The notes: generated by a model from the sequence alone, not told the origin. Shown: positions 36,313 through 47,187, counted from the first letter of the stretch. The stretch is DNA of 64,000 nucleotides from Nocardioides sp. Root682 (GCF_001427795.1 NZ_LMHJ01000001.1:1885664-1949663), one strand, 5' to 3'. Made by a program: numbers and translations.

Positions 36313-36824
36313 TTCCCCCCGGTGGTCGAGCCTGTCGAGACCCGCGGTTCGAGGACGACGACCGGGATCTCCCGGTCGGTCCAGGACTGGTAGTTGTCGA
36401 AGTCGGCATAGAGGTCGACGAGGCGCGGCCAGAGGCTCGCCCGTTCGGCGGAGTCGGCCACCCGGGCCCGCACCGCACGACGGCGTTCGCGCGGCAGGTC
36501 GACCGTGGTGTCGGGCGAGGCCACCAGGTTGTGGAACCACTGCGGATTCTTCGGCATCCCGCCCTGCGAGCCGACGATGACGAGGTTCGGCCCGTCGGCG
36601 AGGAAGAGGAGCGGCGTGGTGAAGGACGTGCCGCTCTTGCGGCCGACGTGGTCGAGCAGGAGCACCGGGACCGGCTTCTTCCAGCCAGCGCCGACCCGCC
36701 ACTTCGCGCCGATCCGGCCGTTCGTGAGTCGGTAGATCTTCACGTTGGCCTTGGCGCCGTACTTCATGATCTTGCCGACGATCGGCTTGTCGAGACCGTC
36801 CGGTCGAGCCTTGGGTTCTGCCAT
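36309..36824 (-). CDS. Deazaflavin (F420)-dependent nitroreductase-family protein
   Basis: The protein of about 171 residues belongs to the Ddn/DUF385 family of F420-binding oxidoreductases (split beta-barrel): 'VLLLDHVGRKSGTSFTTPL', 'GSQGGMPKNPQWFHNL' and 'WPRLVDLYADFDNYQ'. In mycobacteria, relatives act on quinones and nitro compounds. It is divergent from the LLM oxidoreductase across a KstR-type box. The ATG at 36824 has no clear Shine-Dalgarno sequence and a GTG nine bases upstream is equally possible. It likely joins the steroid or lipid catabolic program set by the box. Confidence 0.8.
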   Translation of the reverse strand: MAEPKARPDGLDKPIVGKIMKYGAKANVKIYRLTNGRIGAKWRVGAGWKKPVPVLLLDHVGRKSGTSFTTPLLFLADGPNLVIVGSQGGMPKNPQWFHNLVASPDTTVDLPRERRRAVRARVADSAERASLWPRLVDLYADFDNYQSWTDREIPVVVLEPRVSTGSTTGGK

Positions 36825-36846
36825 GGGACTCACTCTGGCAGAAATC

Positions 36847-36860
36847 TAGAACACGTTCTA
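36847..36860. promoter_or_regulatory. KstR-type operator 1
   Basis: TAGAACACGTTCTA fits the published KstR consensus TNNAACNNGTTNNA perfectly and extends to 7-base arms around a 2-base spacer (36846-36861). It lies ten bases before the LLM gene's ATG and 23 bases upstream of the opposite gene's start, so one TetR-type repressor could control both directions. Confidence 0.8.
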
Positions 36861-36870
36861 GTGTTGGGGG

Positions 36871-37761
36871 ATGAGATTCACCTACGCCGAAGGCATGACC
36901 CAGGCGAAGTACTACGCGCCCCTCGCCCAGGCCGTCGAGGCCACCGGCTACACGTCGATGTCCGTCGCGGACAGCCTGATCTACCCACAGGTGTCCGACT
37001 CGAAGTACCCCTACACCGACACCGGGGACCGCGAGTTCCTCCTCGGCAAGGAGTTCATCGAGACGTTCATCCTCTGCGCCCAGCTCTTCGCAGTGACCTC
37101 GACACTGCGCCTCACGCCGTTCGTCCTCAAGCTCCCCGTGCGCCCGCCGGTGCTGGTCGCCAAGCAGGCCTCGTCACTGGCCTTCCTCTCCGACAACCGC
37201 CTCGGCCTGGGCGTCGGCCTGTCCCCCTGGCCGGAGGACTTCCTGGCCCTCGGCGTGCCGTGGGAGAAGCGGGGAAAGCGGATGGACGAGTGCATGGACA
37301 TCCTCACCGGCCTCATGCAGCCCGGCGACGAGCCGACCTTCTTCGGCTACGAGGGTGAGTTCTTCCAGTTCGAGCCCCTGCAGCAGTGCCCCGCACCGAC
37401 CGAGAAGATCCCGCTGCTCGTCGGCGGCCACTCGGACGCGGCCCTGCGCCGCGCCGTACGCAAGGGCGACGGCTGGATGCACGCCGGCGGTGACGGCGAG
37501 GAGCTCGACCGCCTCCTCGTCCGCCTCGCGGAGATCCGCAAGGAGGAGGGCGACACCCGCGACGACTTCGAGGTGCACGTGATCTCGTACGACGCCTACA
37601 CCCTCGACGGCGTGAAGCGCCTCGAGGACAAGGGCGTCACGGACTGCATCGTCGGGTTCCGCGTCCCCTACATCAAGGGTCCGGACACCGAGCCGCTCGA
37701 GACGAAGATCAAGCACCTCGAGGGCTACGCCGAGAACATCATCGCCAAGGTGAACCCGTGA
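36871..37761 (+). CDS. LLM-class F420-dependent oxidoreductase
   Basis: This 296-residue TIM-barrel protein of the luciferase-like monooxygenase family has 'LGLGVGLSPWPEDFLALGVPW', 'LVGGHSDAALRRAVRKGDGW' and the usual hydrophobic 'FVLKLPVRPPVLVAKQASSL' (descriptive only). It would use reduced F420 or flavin to reduce or oxygenate a lipid-type substrate. It starts ten bases after a KstR-type box, and its stop overlaps the next gene as GTGA. No ribosome site stronger than GGGGG precedes the ATG. Confidence 0.85.
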   Translation: MRFTYAEGMTQAKYYAPLAQAVEATGYTSMSVADSLIYPQVSDSKYPYTDTGDREFLLGKEFIETFILCAQLFAVTSTLRLTPFVLKLPVRPPVLVAKQASSLAFLSDNRLGLGVGLSPWPEDFLALGVPWEKRGKRMDECMDILTGLMQPGDEPTFFGYEGEFFQFEPLQQCPAPTEKIPLLVGGHSDAALRRAVRKGDGWMHAGGDGEELDRLLVRLAEIRKEEGDTRDDFEVHVISYDAYTLDGVKRLEDKGVTDCIVGFRVPYIKGPDTEPLETKIKHLEGYAENIIAKVNP

Positions 37762-38918
37762 GCGAGGCCCTCGGGCTGACCAAGCCCCTCCAGGACGCCA
37801 TCGCCGAGGCCGAGGAGCTGATCGCCAACGCGCCGTTCATCCGGACCGAGGCCGACCGCCTCGAAGGCTACGAGTACCTCTCCGGCCGGATCCGGATGGC
37901 GATGCAGACGGCGTTCGACTACGACCTCGAACAGCCGCTCTTCGTCAACCCGACGCACCAGTTCTCCAAGCAGGGCCTCGACAACCCCGATGCCGTCTAC
38001 CTCAACGCCTTCCTCCGCGAGGGTGTCGAGTACGTCGTCAGGGGCCGCCGCGGCACGTCCGCCGACCTGTCGTTCCAGGTGATGGGCGGCGCCTACAGCG
38101 CCGACTCGGCCGCGACCTCGCTGATGGCGTTCGACGAGCGCGAGCTCGAGGTGGACGCCGACGGGAACTTCTCCTTCACGTACGTCGCTGAGCCGGGCGC
38201 GAAGACCCTGATCGTGCGCGAGGTCTTCAACGACTGGGACACCGAGGCGCGGGGCACAATCACGATCGAGCGCACCGACACCCTCGGTCGCCCGCGTCGC
38301 GAGCTGACCGCAGAGCTCCTGAGGAAGAAGTACGACGTGGCGGCGCGGTCACTGGTCGGGTCGATCCAGACCTGGTTCGCCTTCCCGCACTTCTTCCAGT
38401 TCAAGGAGCCGGTCAACACGCTCACCGTGCCGGCATCCACGCCCGGTGGCCTGTCCTCGCAGTTCTCCTCGATCGGGCACTACGAGCTCGCCGAGGACGA
38501 GGCGATGATCGTGACCGTCCCGCGGTGCGACGACTGCACCTACCAGGCGATCCAGATCGGCTCGGACTGGTACGCGTCGACCGACTACGAGACCCACCAG
38601 ACCTCGCTCACCAAGGCCCAGGCCGTGGCGGACGACGACGGGGTGATGCGGTTCGTGATCTCCGAGCGCCCTCCGGGCCCCGGTGGCGCGCCGGTCGCGA
38701 ACTGGCTGGAGACGACCGGTCACCGCACCGGCCCGATCATGCTGCGCTGGCAGCAGCTGACCCGTGACCTCACGGCCGCGGACGGGCCGGTGGTCGAGAT
38801 CGTGCCGGTGGCAGAGGTTGCTGGCCGGCTGCCGTCTCTGGTCGCACTGACCGAGGCGGAGTACGCCGGGCGGATCACCGCGCGTCAGCGTGGAATCGCC
38901 CGCCGAATGCTCAGCTGA
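37758..38918 (+). CDS. DUF1214-like protein of a KstR-boxed operon
   Basis: This 386-residue cytosolic protein has regions rich in acidic and aromatic residues. 'NPTHQFSKQGLDNPDAVYL' and the C-terminal 'YYE'-free helical end resemble proteins annotated with DUF1214, which occur in steroid- and alkane-related loci of actinobacteria. No catalytic motif is certain. It begins inside the LLM stop (GTGA), so both are translated from one transcript. The assignment to a steroid pathway is only by context. Confidence 0.55.
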   Translation: MSEALGLTKPLQDAIAEAEELIANAPFIRTEADRLEGYEYLSGRIRMAMQTAFDYDLEQPLFVNPTHQFSKQGLDNPDAVYLNAFLREGVEYVVRGRRGTSADLSFQVMGGAYSADSAATSLMAFDERELEVDADGNFSFTYVAEPGAKTLIVREVFNDWDTEARGTITIERTDTLGRPRRELTAELLRKKYDVAARSLVGSIQTWFAFPHFFQFKEPVNTLTVPASTPGGLSSQFSSIGHYELAEDEAMIVTVPRCDDCTYQAIQIGSDWYASTDYETHQTSLTKAQAVADDDGVMRFVISERPPGPGGAPVANWLETTGHRTGPIMLRWQQLTRDLTAADGPVVEIVPVAEVAGRLPSLVALTEAEYAGRITARQRGIARRMLS

Positions 38919-38931
38919 CCGGGCCGACCGC

Positions 38932-39780
38932 TCAGGCGGGGACCCAGTCGAAGGTGTCCGGATTCGGGCCCTGACGGCCGGCCTCACCCTTGTCGAGGGC
39001 AGTCAGCGTGGCCACCTCGTCGGCCCCGAGCGCGAAGCCGAAGACGTCGAAGTTCTCGGCCAGCCGCGCTCTGCTCAGCGACTTCGGGAAGACGATGTCG
39101 CCACGGTCCAGCGCCCAGCGCAGCAGCACCTGGGCGGGCGTCCTGCCGTGGCGCTCCGCCAGCGCGACGACGGCGGGGTCGTCCAGCTCGCCGCCGCCCT
39201 GGCCGAGCGGCGACCACGCCTCGACCACCGCGCCGTGGCGGACAGTCGCGGACCGGGCGGCCTCGTTGGCGAAGTAGGGGTGCACCTCGACCTGGTTGAC
39301 CACCGGCACCACACCGGTCGCCGCGACGACGCGGTCGAGGTGCTCCGGCTGGAAGTTGGAGACGCCCACCGAGGTGGCCAGGCCCTCCTCGCGCAGCTCG
39401 AGCAGCGCCTCCCACGTCGAGACGAAGTCGCCGTCGTACCGCGTGGGCAGTGGCCAGTGGATGAGGAGCAGGTCGACCCGGTCGAGCCCGAGCTTCTCCA
39501 GCGAGATCTTCGCGGAGTCCTTCGCGTCGGCAGGGCGGTGCCGGTTGTTGTTGACCTTGGTGGTCACGTAGAGGTCCTCGCGGGCGAGTCCTGAAGCAGC
39601 GATGGCAGCGCCGACGCCCGCCTCGTTGCCGTACATCTGCGCGGTGTCGACGTGGCGGTATCCGATCTCGAAGGCCTCGGACACGACCCGCTCGGTGTCA
39701 TCGGCAGGCACCTGCCACACGCCGAGGCCGAACTGGGGGATGGACGTGCCGTCGTTGAGTCCGATCGTGGGAGTGCTCAT
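38932..39780 (-). CDS. Aldo/keto reductase
   Basis: This 282-residue NADPH-dependent aldo/keto reductase (TIM barrel) contains the tetrad Asp (HVDTAQMYGNE), Tyr (same loop), Lys (TTKVNN) and His (LLIHWPLP). It ends with the coenzyme-binding 'PKSLSRARLAENFDVF'. ATG at 39780 lacks a strong ribosome site, but the longer frame starting at 39843 runs through the KstR box region and is less likely. It is divergent from the SDR gene across KstR-type operator 2. Confidence 0.88.
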   Translation of the reverse strand: MSTPTIGLNDGTSIPQFGLGVWQVPADDTERVVSEAFEIGYRHVDTAQMYGNEAGVGAAIAASGLAREDLYVTTKVNNNRHRPADAKDSAKISLEKLGLDRVDLLLIHWPLPTRYDGDFVSTWEALLELREEGLATSVGVSNFQPEHLDRVVAATGVVPVVNQVEVHPYFANEAARSATVRHGAVVEAWSPLGQGGGELDDPAVVALAERHGRTPAQVLLRWALDRGDIVFPKSLSRARLAENFDVFGFALGADEVATLTALDKGEAGRQGPNPDTFDWVPA

Positions 39781-39835
39781 GGGGAATTGCAACGACACCG
39801 GGCGCTGACTATTCCGGGCACCCCTTTCCGAAAAC

Positions 39836-39849
39836 TGAAACACGTTCTA
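39836..39849. promoter_or_regulatory. KstR-type operator 2
   Basis: TGAAACACGTTCTA fits TNNAACNNGTTNNA. It lies 11 bases before the SDR ATG and 55 bases upstream of the aldo/keto reductase start. It differs from operator 1 at two positions, so the same repressor probably binds both. Confidence 0.75.
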
Positions 39850-39860
39850 GTCTGTCCGCC

Positions 39861-40658
39861 ATGGTGGATCTGCTGACCGACAAGGTCATCGTGTTGTCAG
39901 GTGTCGGACCCGGCCTCGGCCGCGCCCTCGGAGAAGAGGCCGCGAAGATGGGCGCCGACCTGGTGCTCGCCAGTCGCACGCCCAAGCGGCTCGAGAAGGC
40001 CGCAGAGGTGGTCCGGTCGTTCGGGCGACGGGCTCTCGTCGTACCGACGGACATCACGGACGAGGCTGCCCGGCAGAACCTCGTCGACGCGGCGCTCGCG
40101 GAGTTCGGCAAGGTCGACTGCCTGATCAACAACGCCTTCGGCATCCCGCCGATGGACCCGCTGAGCACCCTGTCGCTCGAGAGCCTGCGCGCCGCGAACG
40201 AGACCAACGTCTTCGCGCCGCTGCGCCTCTCGGCCCTGTTCGCCGACGCCCTGGCCGCGACGCCGGAGAAGGTCGGCGGCTCGGTCATCATGGTCAACTC
40301 CTGCGTCGTCTACAGCAGCCAGCCGGAGTACGCCGGCTACAAGCTCTCCAAGGGCACGCTCAAGCACATGGCGTCCTCGCTGGCGACCGAGCTCGGCCCG
40401 CGCGGGATCCGCGTCAACAGCGTCGCGCCGTCGTACATCTACGAAGACGTGAACAAGGCGTACTTCGACTGGATCGCCTCGGAGTCCGGCCGCACCCACG
40501 AGGAGGTGTACGCCGAGAAGGCCGAACCCACCGACCTCAAGCGGCTCGCCACTCCCGACGAGGTCGCCCGCGCCACCCTGTTCCTCGCCTCGGACCTGGC
40601 GTCCGCTGTGACCGGTGTGATGCTCAACGTCGACTGCGGAGAATTCCATGTCGACTGA
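39861..40658 (+). CDS. Short-chain dehydrogenase/reductase
   Basis: This 265-residue SDR has a cofactor loop 'GVGPGLGRALG' (a Gly-Pro variant of TGxxxGxG), 'LINNAFG' (NNAG motif), and the catalytic Tyr/Lys in 'YAGYKLSKG' with a Ser or Asn before 'VVYSSQ'. It would oxidise or reduce a hydroxyl or ketone using NAD(P). It starts 11 bases after KstR-type box 2 and overlaps the sulfotransferase by 11 bases. The cofactor preference (a Ser-Arg after strand 2) suggests NADPH. Confidence 0.88.
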   Translation: MVDLLTDKVIVLSGVGPGLGRALGEEAAKMGADLVLASRTPKRLEKAAEVVRSFGRRALVVPTDITDEAARQNLVDAALAEFGKVDCLINNAFGIPPMDPLSTLSLESLRAANETNVFAPLRLSALFADALAATPEKVGGSVIMVNSCVVYSSQPEYAGYKLSKGTLKHMASSLATELGPRGIRVNSVAPSYIYEDVNKAYFDWIASESGRTHEEVYAEKAEPTDLKRLATPDEVARATLFLASDLASAVTGVMLNVDCGEFHVD

Positions 40659-41805
40659 AGAAGGCCCGCGCCAGCGCGCCGATGTCGGCTCCTACGAGGA
40701 CATCGCCGCCGCTGCCAGCCGGACGACCGGGCTGACCGACTTCGGCGGCACCGCGCATGAAGAGGGCCTGCGCGTCCTCGTCGAGGACCTGGCCTCCCCC
40801 GAGGCCGGGCTGACCCCGGTCGGCAACTACTTCCACCGCGCCGAGGTGAAGAGCGCACTGGTCGGGCGACTGCTGACCGAGGCCCGCTTCACCGAGTTCC
40901 CGGAGCACGCCGACGTCGCGATCGAGCGACCGATCTTCGTGGTCGGTCTGCCCCGCACGGGCACCACTGCCCTGCACCGCCTGTTGTGCGCCGATCCGGG
41001 ACACCAGGGCCTCGAGGCGTGGCTCACGGAGTTCCCACAACCCCGCCCGCCGCGGGACACCTGGGAGCAGGACCCGGTCTTCAACGCCATGCAGGCAGCG
41101 TTCCAGCGCCACCACATCGAGAGCCCCGAGTTCATGGGCATCCACTACATGGATGCCACCTCGGTCGAGGAGTGCTGGCGCCTGCTGCGCCAGACCGGCA
41201 AGTCGATCTCCTACGAGTCGCTGGCCAACGTGCCGCGCTACTCCGAGTGGCTGGCCGGTCAGGACTGGACCGACGCCTACGCCCGCCACAAGCAGAACCT
41301 GCAGCTGATCGGCCTCAACGACACCGACAAGCGCTGGGTGCTCAAGAACCCCTCGCACCTGGTCGGCCTCGACGCCCTGATGACGGTCTATCCCGATGCC
41401 CTGGTCGTGATGACGCACCGCGAACCACTGACCTCGATCGCCTCGGCGTGCTCGTTGTCCGCCGAGGCCACCGCCGACACCTCGACGACCTTCGTCGGCG
41501 AGACCATCGGAAGGACCCAGCTCTCGATGCTGGCCCGTTCCTGGCAGACGTTCTGGACCTCCCGCCAGAAGTACGACGCCCGCCAGTTCTTCGACGTCGA
41601 CTACCGCGAGTTCGTGCAGGACCCGGTCGGCACCGTCGGCTCGATCTACGAGGCCTTCGACATCGACTGGACCGACGCCGCCCGCAGCGAGGTCGTGCGG
41701 ATCGACTCCGAGTCCCGCACGGGCAAGGCCCGCCCGTCGCACCGTTACGACCTGGCCGACTACGGCCTCACCGAGGAGCAGGTGCGCGAGGCGTTCGTCC
41801 TCTGA
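40648..41805 (+). CDS. Sulfotransferase-family protein
   Basis: This 385-residue PAPS-binding protein has the 5'-phosphosulfate loop 'VGLPRTGTTALHRLL' (about 98-112) and a 3'-phosphate segment 'VVMTHREPLTSIASAC'. Proteins of this type are common in actinobacterial lipid clusters, with unknown acceptors. It is translated in a frame that overlaps the SDR gene's last 11 bases, so the two are tightly coupled under KstR-type box 2. Steroid or glycolipid sulfation is possible, but not shown. Confidence 0.8.
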   Translation: MSTEEGPRQRADVGSYEDIAAAASRTTGLTDFGGTAHEEGLRVLVEDLASPEAGLTPVGNYFHRAEVKSALVGRLLTEARFTEFPEHADVAIERPIFVVGLPRTGTTALHRLLCADPGHQGLEAWLTEFPQPRPPRDTWEQDPVFNAMQAAFQRHHIESPEFMGIHYMDATSVEECWRLLRQTGKSISYESLANVPRYSEWLAGQDWTDAYARHKQNLQLIGLNDTDKRWVLKNPSHLVGLDALMTVYPDALVVMTHREPLTSIASACSLSAEATADTSTTFVGETIGRTQLSMLARSWQTFWTSRQKYDARQFFDVDYREFVQDPVGTVGSIYEAFDIDWTDAARSEVVRIDSESRTGKARPSHRYDLADYGLTEEQVREAFVL

Positions 41806-41815
41806 GCAGCACGGG

Positions 41816-42175
41816 TCAGCAGGCGCAGAGGCAGAACGGGTGCCCCGCCGGGTCGAGGAAGACCCGGAAGGTCTTGCCGGGCTGGTGATCGTGCTTGCGG
41901 GCTCCCAGCGCGAGCACCGCACCCTCGGACTCGTCGAGGTCGTCCACGTCGACATCGAGGTGGACCTGCTGCGGGTGGTCCTGGCCGGGCCACTGCGGCG
42001 GCTGGAAGTCGGCGACCCGCTGGAAGTGGATGGTCTGGTCCCCTGAAGTGATCGAGGCCCAGGTCCCGTCAGGGTCCGGCTCCGGCGCCCAGCCGAGGAT
42101 CGCGCCGTAGAACTCCGCCAGCACGATCGGTTCGGGGCAGTCGAGGACGAACTGCGGGTTGCGAGCGATAGCCAT
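41816..42175 (-). CDS. VOC-family protein
   Basis: This 119-residue glyoxalase/bleomycin-resistance-fold protein has 'LDCPEPIVLAEFYGAILGW', 'IHFQRVADFQPPQWPG', 'VHLDVDVDDL' and 'FLDPAGHPFCLC'. These strands form the metal site of many VOC proteins (His, Glu-type ligands). It ends in a Cys-rich tail (CLCAC). It is convergent with the sulfotransferase gene and divergent from the 42270 gene. The substrate is unknown. Confidence 0.8.
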   Translation of the reverse strand: MAIARNPQFVLDCPEPIVLAEFYGAILGWAPEPDPDGTWASITSGDQTIHFQRVADFQPPQWPGQDHPQQVHLDVDVDDLDESEGAVLALGARKHDHQPGKTFRVFLDPAGHPFCLCAC

Positions 42176-42687
42176 GGTCCGACCCTAGATCGAGGCACGG
42201 CCCGCGGTCATCCACAGGGCGGCCGCGACGCTGTTTCACGGCAGCCGGCTCCGGCGCAGGCTCCTGCGCATGAATCCTGACCACGACGTCACCGTCGCCA
42301 TCCCGCGCCGCTGGGCGACCCGCGCCGACCTCGATCACGGCATCGTCGTCGCCGCGCGCGCGACGGCAGTGCCGCGCAGCGGGTTCCTGCCCGAGATCGT
42401 GCTCCGCTCGGTCGCGGTCGCGACCGACCTCGACGTGTGGCGCGACGACGCGATGACCGCCCTGTCCACCCAGCTCGACGGCTTCGAGGTGGAGGACTCC
42501 GACGAGTTCGAGCTCGGCGGACGACCGGCCGACTACCGGCGCTTCGCCCATCGGGTCGGGCCCACCGAGGTGATCTGCGACCAGTGGGCGTGGCTCGTCG
42601 ACGGGGTCGGCGTGACCCTGACCGCGTCGGTCGCCCGCGAGGACTACGCCGACTACTGCGACCTGTTCGAGGACGTCGCGGCGACGG

Positions 42688-44106
<1,419 letters not shown>

Positions 44107-44128
44107 GGTACGACGGTACGCCTGGCCA

Positions 44129-47116
44129 TCACGTCTGGAGCAAGCCGTCGCGGCGCGCGATCGCCGCCGCCTCGGTGCGCCCGGCGGCACCGAGCTTGCC
44201 GAGGATGTTGGAGACGTGGACACTCACCGTCTTGGTGCTGATGAAGAGCTGCTTCCCGATCTCGCCGTTGGACCGGCCCTCTGCGACGAGGGCAAGGATC
44301 TCGACCTCGCGTGCGGTCAGTGCGGGAGCGCCGGGCACCGCCGCAGCGGCCGCGCGGGGACCGGCACCCTCGTTCAGGTCGCGCAACAGCACGCTGGCGC
44401 CGAGTCGCTCCGCGAGGGCGTGTGCCTCGTCGGCCTCCTCGCGGGCCTGCGCGGAGTCGCCGACGAGCCGCAGGATCTGGGCGAGCGCGGTCCGCACCCG
44501 GGCCTGCTCCGGCACGTGGCCGAACTTCGTGGCAGCGTCGAGGGCAGCGGCCCAGGCAGCCAGGAGCTCCTCGCGGGACCCGGGGTCGACGCCCGCCAGC
44601 CAGCGCACGCGGTGGTGCTCCGCGACCAGCCGCGTGGACCACATGCGGCCCTCGGGGCCCCAGGTTGCCCCGCTCTCGCGCAACGACGCGAGCACGTCCT
44701 CGCCGTCGGCGCGGAGCCGGTCCGCGTGGGCCGCCAGCGTCCGGCGCTCGGCAGCGCTGGCAGCCGGGATGGCGCGAGCGATCGCGCGCAGGGTCTGCGC
44801 GGCCAGACGGACACGGGCACCGAAGCGCTCGGTCCAGATGCGGGTGAGGACCTCGACCACGTCGTCGTAGACCGCGAGGGCGGCGGCTGCGTCGCCACGG
44901 CCGCCGTGGACCTCGATCTCGACTCCGGCGCTGAAGACCGCGACCCCACCCTCGTCCTCCCACAGGTCGCGCAGCGCGGTCACCCGGTCGAGCACGTCGA
45001 CACCACGGGCCGCGAGCACCGACAGCCGGGCCGGTTCAACGACGCCGCGCGGGATCGCGGGGCCGGCCACCGCGTCGAGGGGGGCGACGAGGGCGAGCAC
45101 CTCGTCCCAGTCGCCGAGGATGTAGCGGATCCAGGTGAGCTGCCACCGGGAGTCGATGCTGAACGGCGCCCAGACCAGGCCGGCCCGGACCCCCAGGTCG
45201 AGGGCGGAGGTGAACCAGCGCACCGCCTGCTCCCACTCACCGTGGTCCTGGTGGGACCGGCCCAGCAGCCAACGGCCGCGGATCTCGGCCTGGAAGGCGC
45301 CGGCTCCGGCCGCGTGCTCCACGGCCCGCTCGAGGGCGGCGCGCAGCGCGTCCTGGTCGTTGCCTGCGGCGGTCTTGACCCGCATGCCGGTGAGGGTGGT
45401 CCGGATGTCGGAAGCCAGCACCGGCATCGCCAGGCGCTCGGCGAGGGCCAGCGCCTCGGTGGCGTAGGCCTCGGCCTCGTCCACGGTGCCGTGGCGGTAG
45501 CCGATGATCCTGGCGTGCGTCGCGAGGATCCTGGCGCGCAGCATGCTGTCGCCCTCGGGGGCCAGCGAGACCGCTTCGGCGGAGAGCTCGCGGGGGTCGA
45601 GCTCGGTCTCGGTGATGGAGAGGACCTCGGCGTACTCGCTGAGCAGGCGGGCGCGGGCGGTGTGCGGGGCGGCCGGGGACAGCCGGTCGAGCTGCTGGGC
45701 GAGCAGCTGGCAGGCCCGCTGGGCGTCGCCGCCGGCGGTGAGCGCGCCCGCCGCCTTGACGACGAGCTTGGCGTGGTCGAGGCCCAGGCGGGCCACCCGG
45801 TCGGGGTCCTCGAGCAGCTCGAGCGCCTGCTGGAAGTGGTCAGCGGCCTCGTCGGGGCCACCGACGGCAAGCGCTTCGTCGCCCGCTTCGATGCTCGCAG
45901 TGACGGCCCGGTCGAGGTCGGTGGCCCGGCGCGCGTGCAGGGCCAGCTCGGCGGAGCTGCCGCGCGCTGCCTCGTCGACCAGAGCCCAGACGTAGCGCGC
46001 GTGGAGCCGGACCCGCTCACCGGGCAGCAGGTCGTCGTAGACCGCCTCGCCGAGCAGGGCATGGCGGAAGTTGTAGAAGACGCCGCCGGCTTCGAGGACG
46101 TTCATCTCGACGGCTTGGCGCATGCCGGCCTCGAACTCGTCGACCGGCAGCGCTGCGGCGGCGGCCAGCAGGTCGTGGCCGACCCGGCGACCGGCCACGC
46201 TCGCCACCCGCACGACCTGGCGGGCCGAGTCGGACAGACGGTCGAGGCGGACCAGCAGGAGGTCGGCGAGGTCGCCGGGCACGTCGCCGTCGGCACAGGA
46301 GCCCGAGGCAACCAGCTCCTCGACGAAGAAGGCGTTGCCCTCCGCACGCTCCACGATGCGGTCGATCGACCGGTCGTCGAGCAGCGTCGGCTCGAGCTCG
46401 CGGACCAGCGCCCGGACAGAGGCCTCGGGCAGCGGCCCCAGCGCGAGCCGGGCGACCTGCGGCAGTCGCGACCACTCGGCGACCTGGCGACGCAGCGGGT
46501 GCCGACGGTGCAGGTCGTCCGAGCGGTACGACGCCACGATCGCGACCGGCTGCGTGAAGGCACGGGTGAACAGGAAGCCGAGCATGTCGCGGGTGGACTG
46601 GTCGGCCCAGTGGAGGTCCTCGACCACCAGCAGCACCGGTGACTCGGTGGCGGCCGCCTCGAGGAGGGCGTGGACGGCCTCGAAGATGTCGCCCCGGTCG
46701 GTGGCGTGGGTGAAGTCGCTGTCGGCAGCGTCGTCGCCGACCGTGCGGGCCCGGCGGCCGGGCTGCAGGCGGGTGATCGCGGGGTGGCGCGCGGCCACGG
46801 CAGCGACCAGCTCGGGGTGCGCCGCACCGATCCGGCCCAGCACCTCGCTGAACGGGAGGTAGGGCAGGGCGCTGTCACCGAAGTCCAGACAGTGCCCGGC
46901 CAGCACCTGCCAGTCGCGCTCGAGCGCCTGGTCGCGCAGGGCTCGCAGGAGCCGGGTCTTGCCGACTCCGGCGTCACCGGACAGCAGCACGACCCGGCGG
47001 GACGTGCCCTCCCCGGCGGCGCGTACGGCGTCGTCGAGGACCGCGCTCGCCTCGGCGAGCTCGTCGTCACGCCCGACCATGGTCAGGCTGCTGTGTGCGG
47101 CCACGGGCACCATCAT
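44129..47116 (-). CDS. LAL-type LuxR regulator (large ATP-binding)
   Basis: This 995-residue MalT-like STAND-ATPase regulator has Walker A 'LSGDAGVGKTRLL' (about 43-51), Walker B-like 'LLVVEDLHWADQ', a long TPR-like helical region (about 330-900), and a C-terminal LuxR helix-turn-helix with 'LTAREVEILALVAEGRSNGE' and 'ISTKTVSVHVSNILGKL'. Such proteins are nucleotide-controlled activators that respond to an inducer. It starts close to the nitroreductase divergence and ends 22 bases before the P450 gene. The inducer and targets are unknown. Confidence 0.9.
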   Translation of the reverse strand: MMVPVAAHSSLTMVGRDDELAEASAVLDDAVRAAGEGTSRRVVLLSGDAGVGKTRLLRALRDQALERDWQVLAGHCLDFGDSALPYLPFSEVLGRIGAAHPELVAAVAARHPAITRLQPGRRARTVGDDAADSDFTHATDRGDIFEAVHALLEAAATESPVLLVVEDLHWADQSTRDMLGFLFTRAFTQPVAIVASYRSDDLHRRHPLRRQVAEWSRLPQVARLALGPLPEASVRALVRELEPTLLDDRSIDRIVERAEGNAFFVEELVASGSCADGDVPGDLADLLLVRLDRLSDSARQVVRVASVAGRRVGHDLLAAAAALPVDEFEAGMRQAVEMNVLEAGGVFYNFRHALLGEAVYDDLLPGERVRLHARYVWALVDEAARGSSAELALHARRATDLDRAVTASIEAGDEALAVGGPDEAADHFQQALELLEDPDRVARLGLDHAKLVVKAAGALTAGGDAQRACQLLAQQLDRLSPAAPHTARARLLSEYAEVLSITETELDPRELSAEAVSLAPEGDSMLRARILATHARIIGYRHGTVDEAEAYATEALALAERLAMPVLASDIRTTLTGMRVKTAAGNDQDALRAALERAVEHAAGAGAFQAEIRGRWLLGRSHQDHGEWEQAVRWFTSALDLGVRAGLVWAPFSIDSRWQLTWIRYILGDWDEVLALVAPLDAVAGPAIPRGVVEPARLSVLAARGVDVLDRVTALRDLWEDEGGVAVFSAGVEIEVHGGRGDAAAALAVYDDVVEVLTRIWTERFGARVRLAAQTLRAIARAIPAASAAERRTLAAHADRLRADGEDVLASLRESGATWGPEGRMWSTRLVAEHHRVRWLAGVDPGSREELLAAWAAALDAATKFGHVPEQARVRTALAQILRLVGDSAQAREEADEAHALAERLGASVLLRDLNEGAGPRAAAAAVPGAPALTAREVEILALVAEGRSNGEIGKQLFISTKTVSVHVSNILGKLGAAGRTEAAAIARRDGLLQT

Positions 47117-47187
47117 GGCGTCCCGCGCCGACAGGCGCGTAGTCAGTTTCCTGCTCGGTCCGGGCTCGGTGCGGGCTCGGCCCGGAC

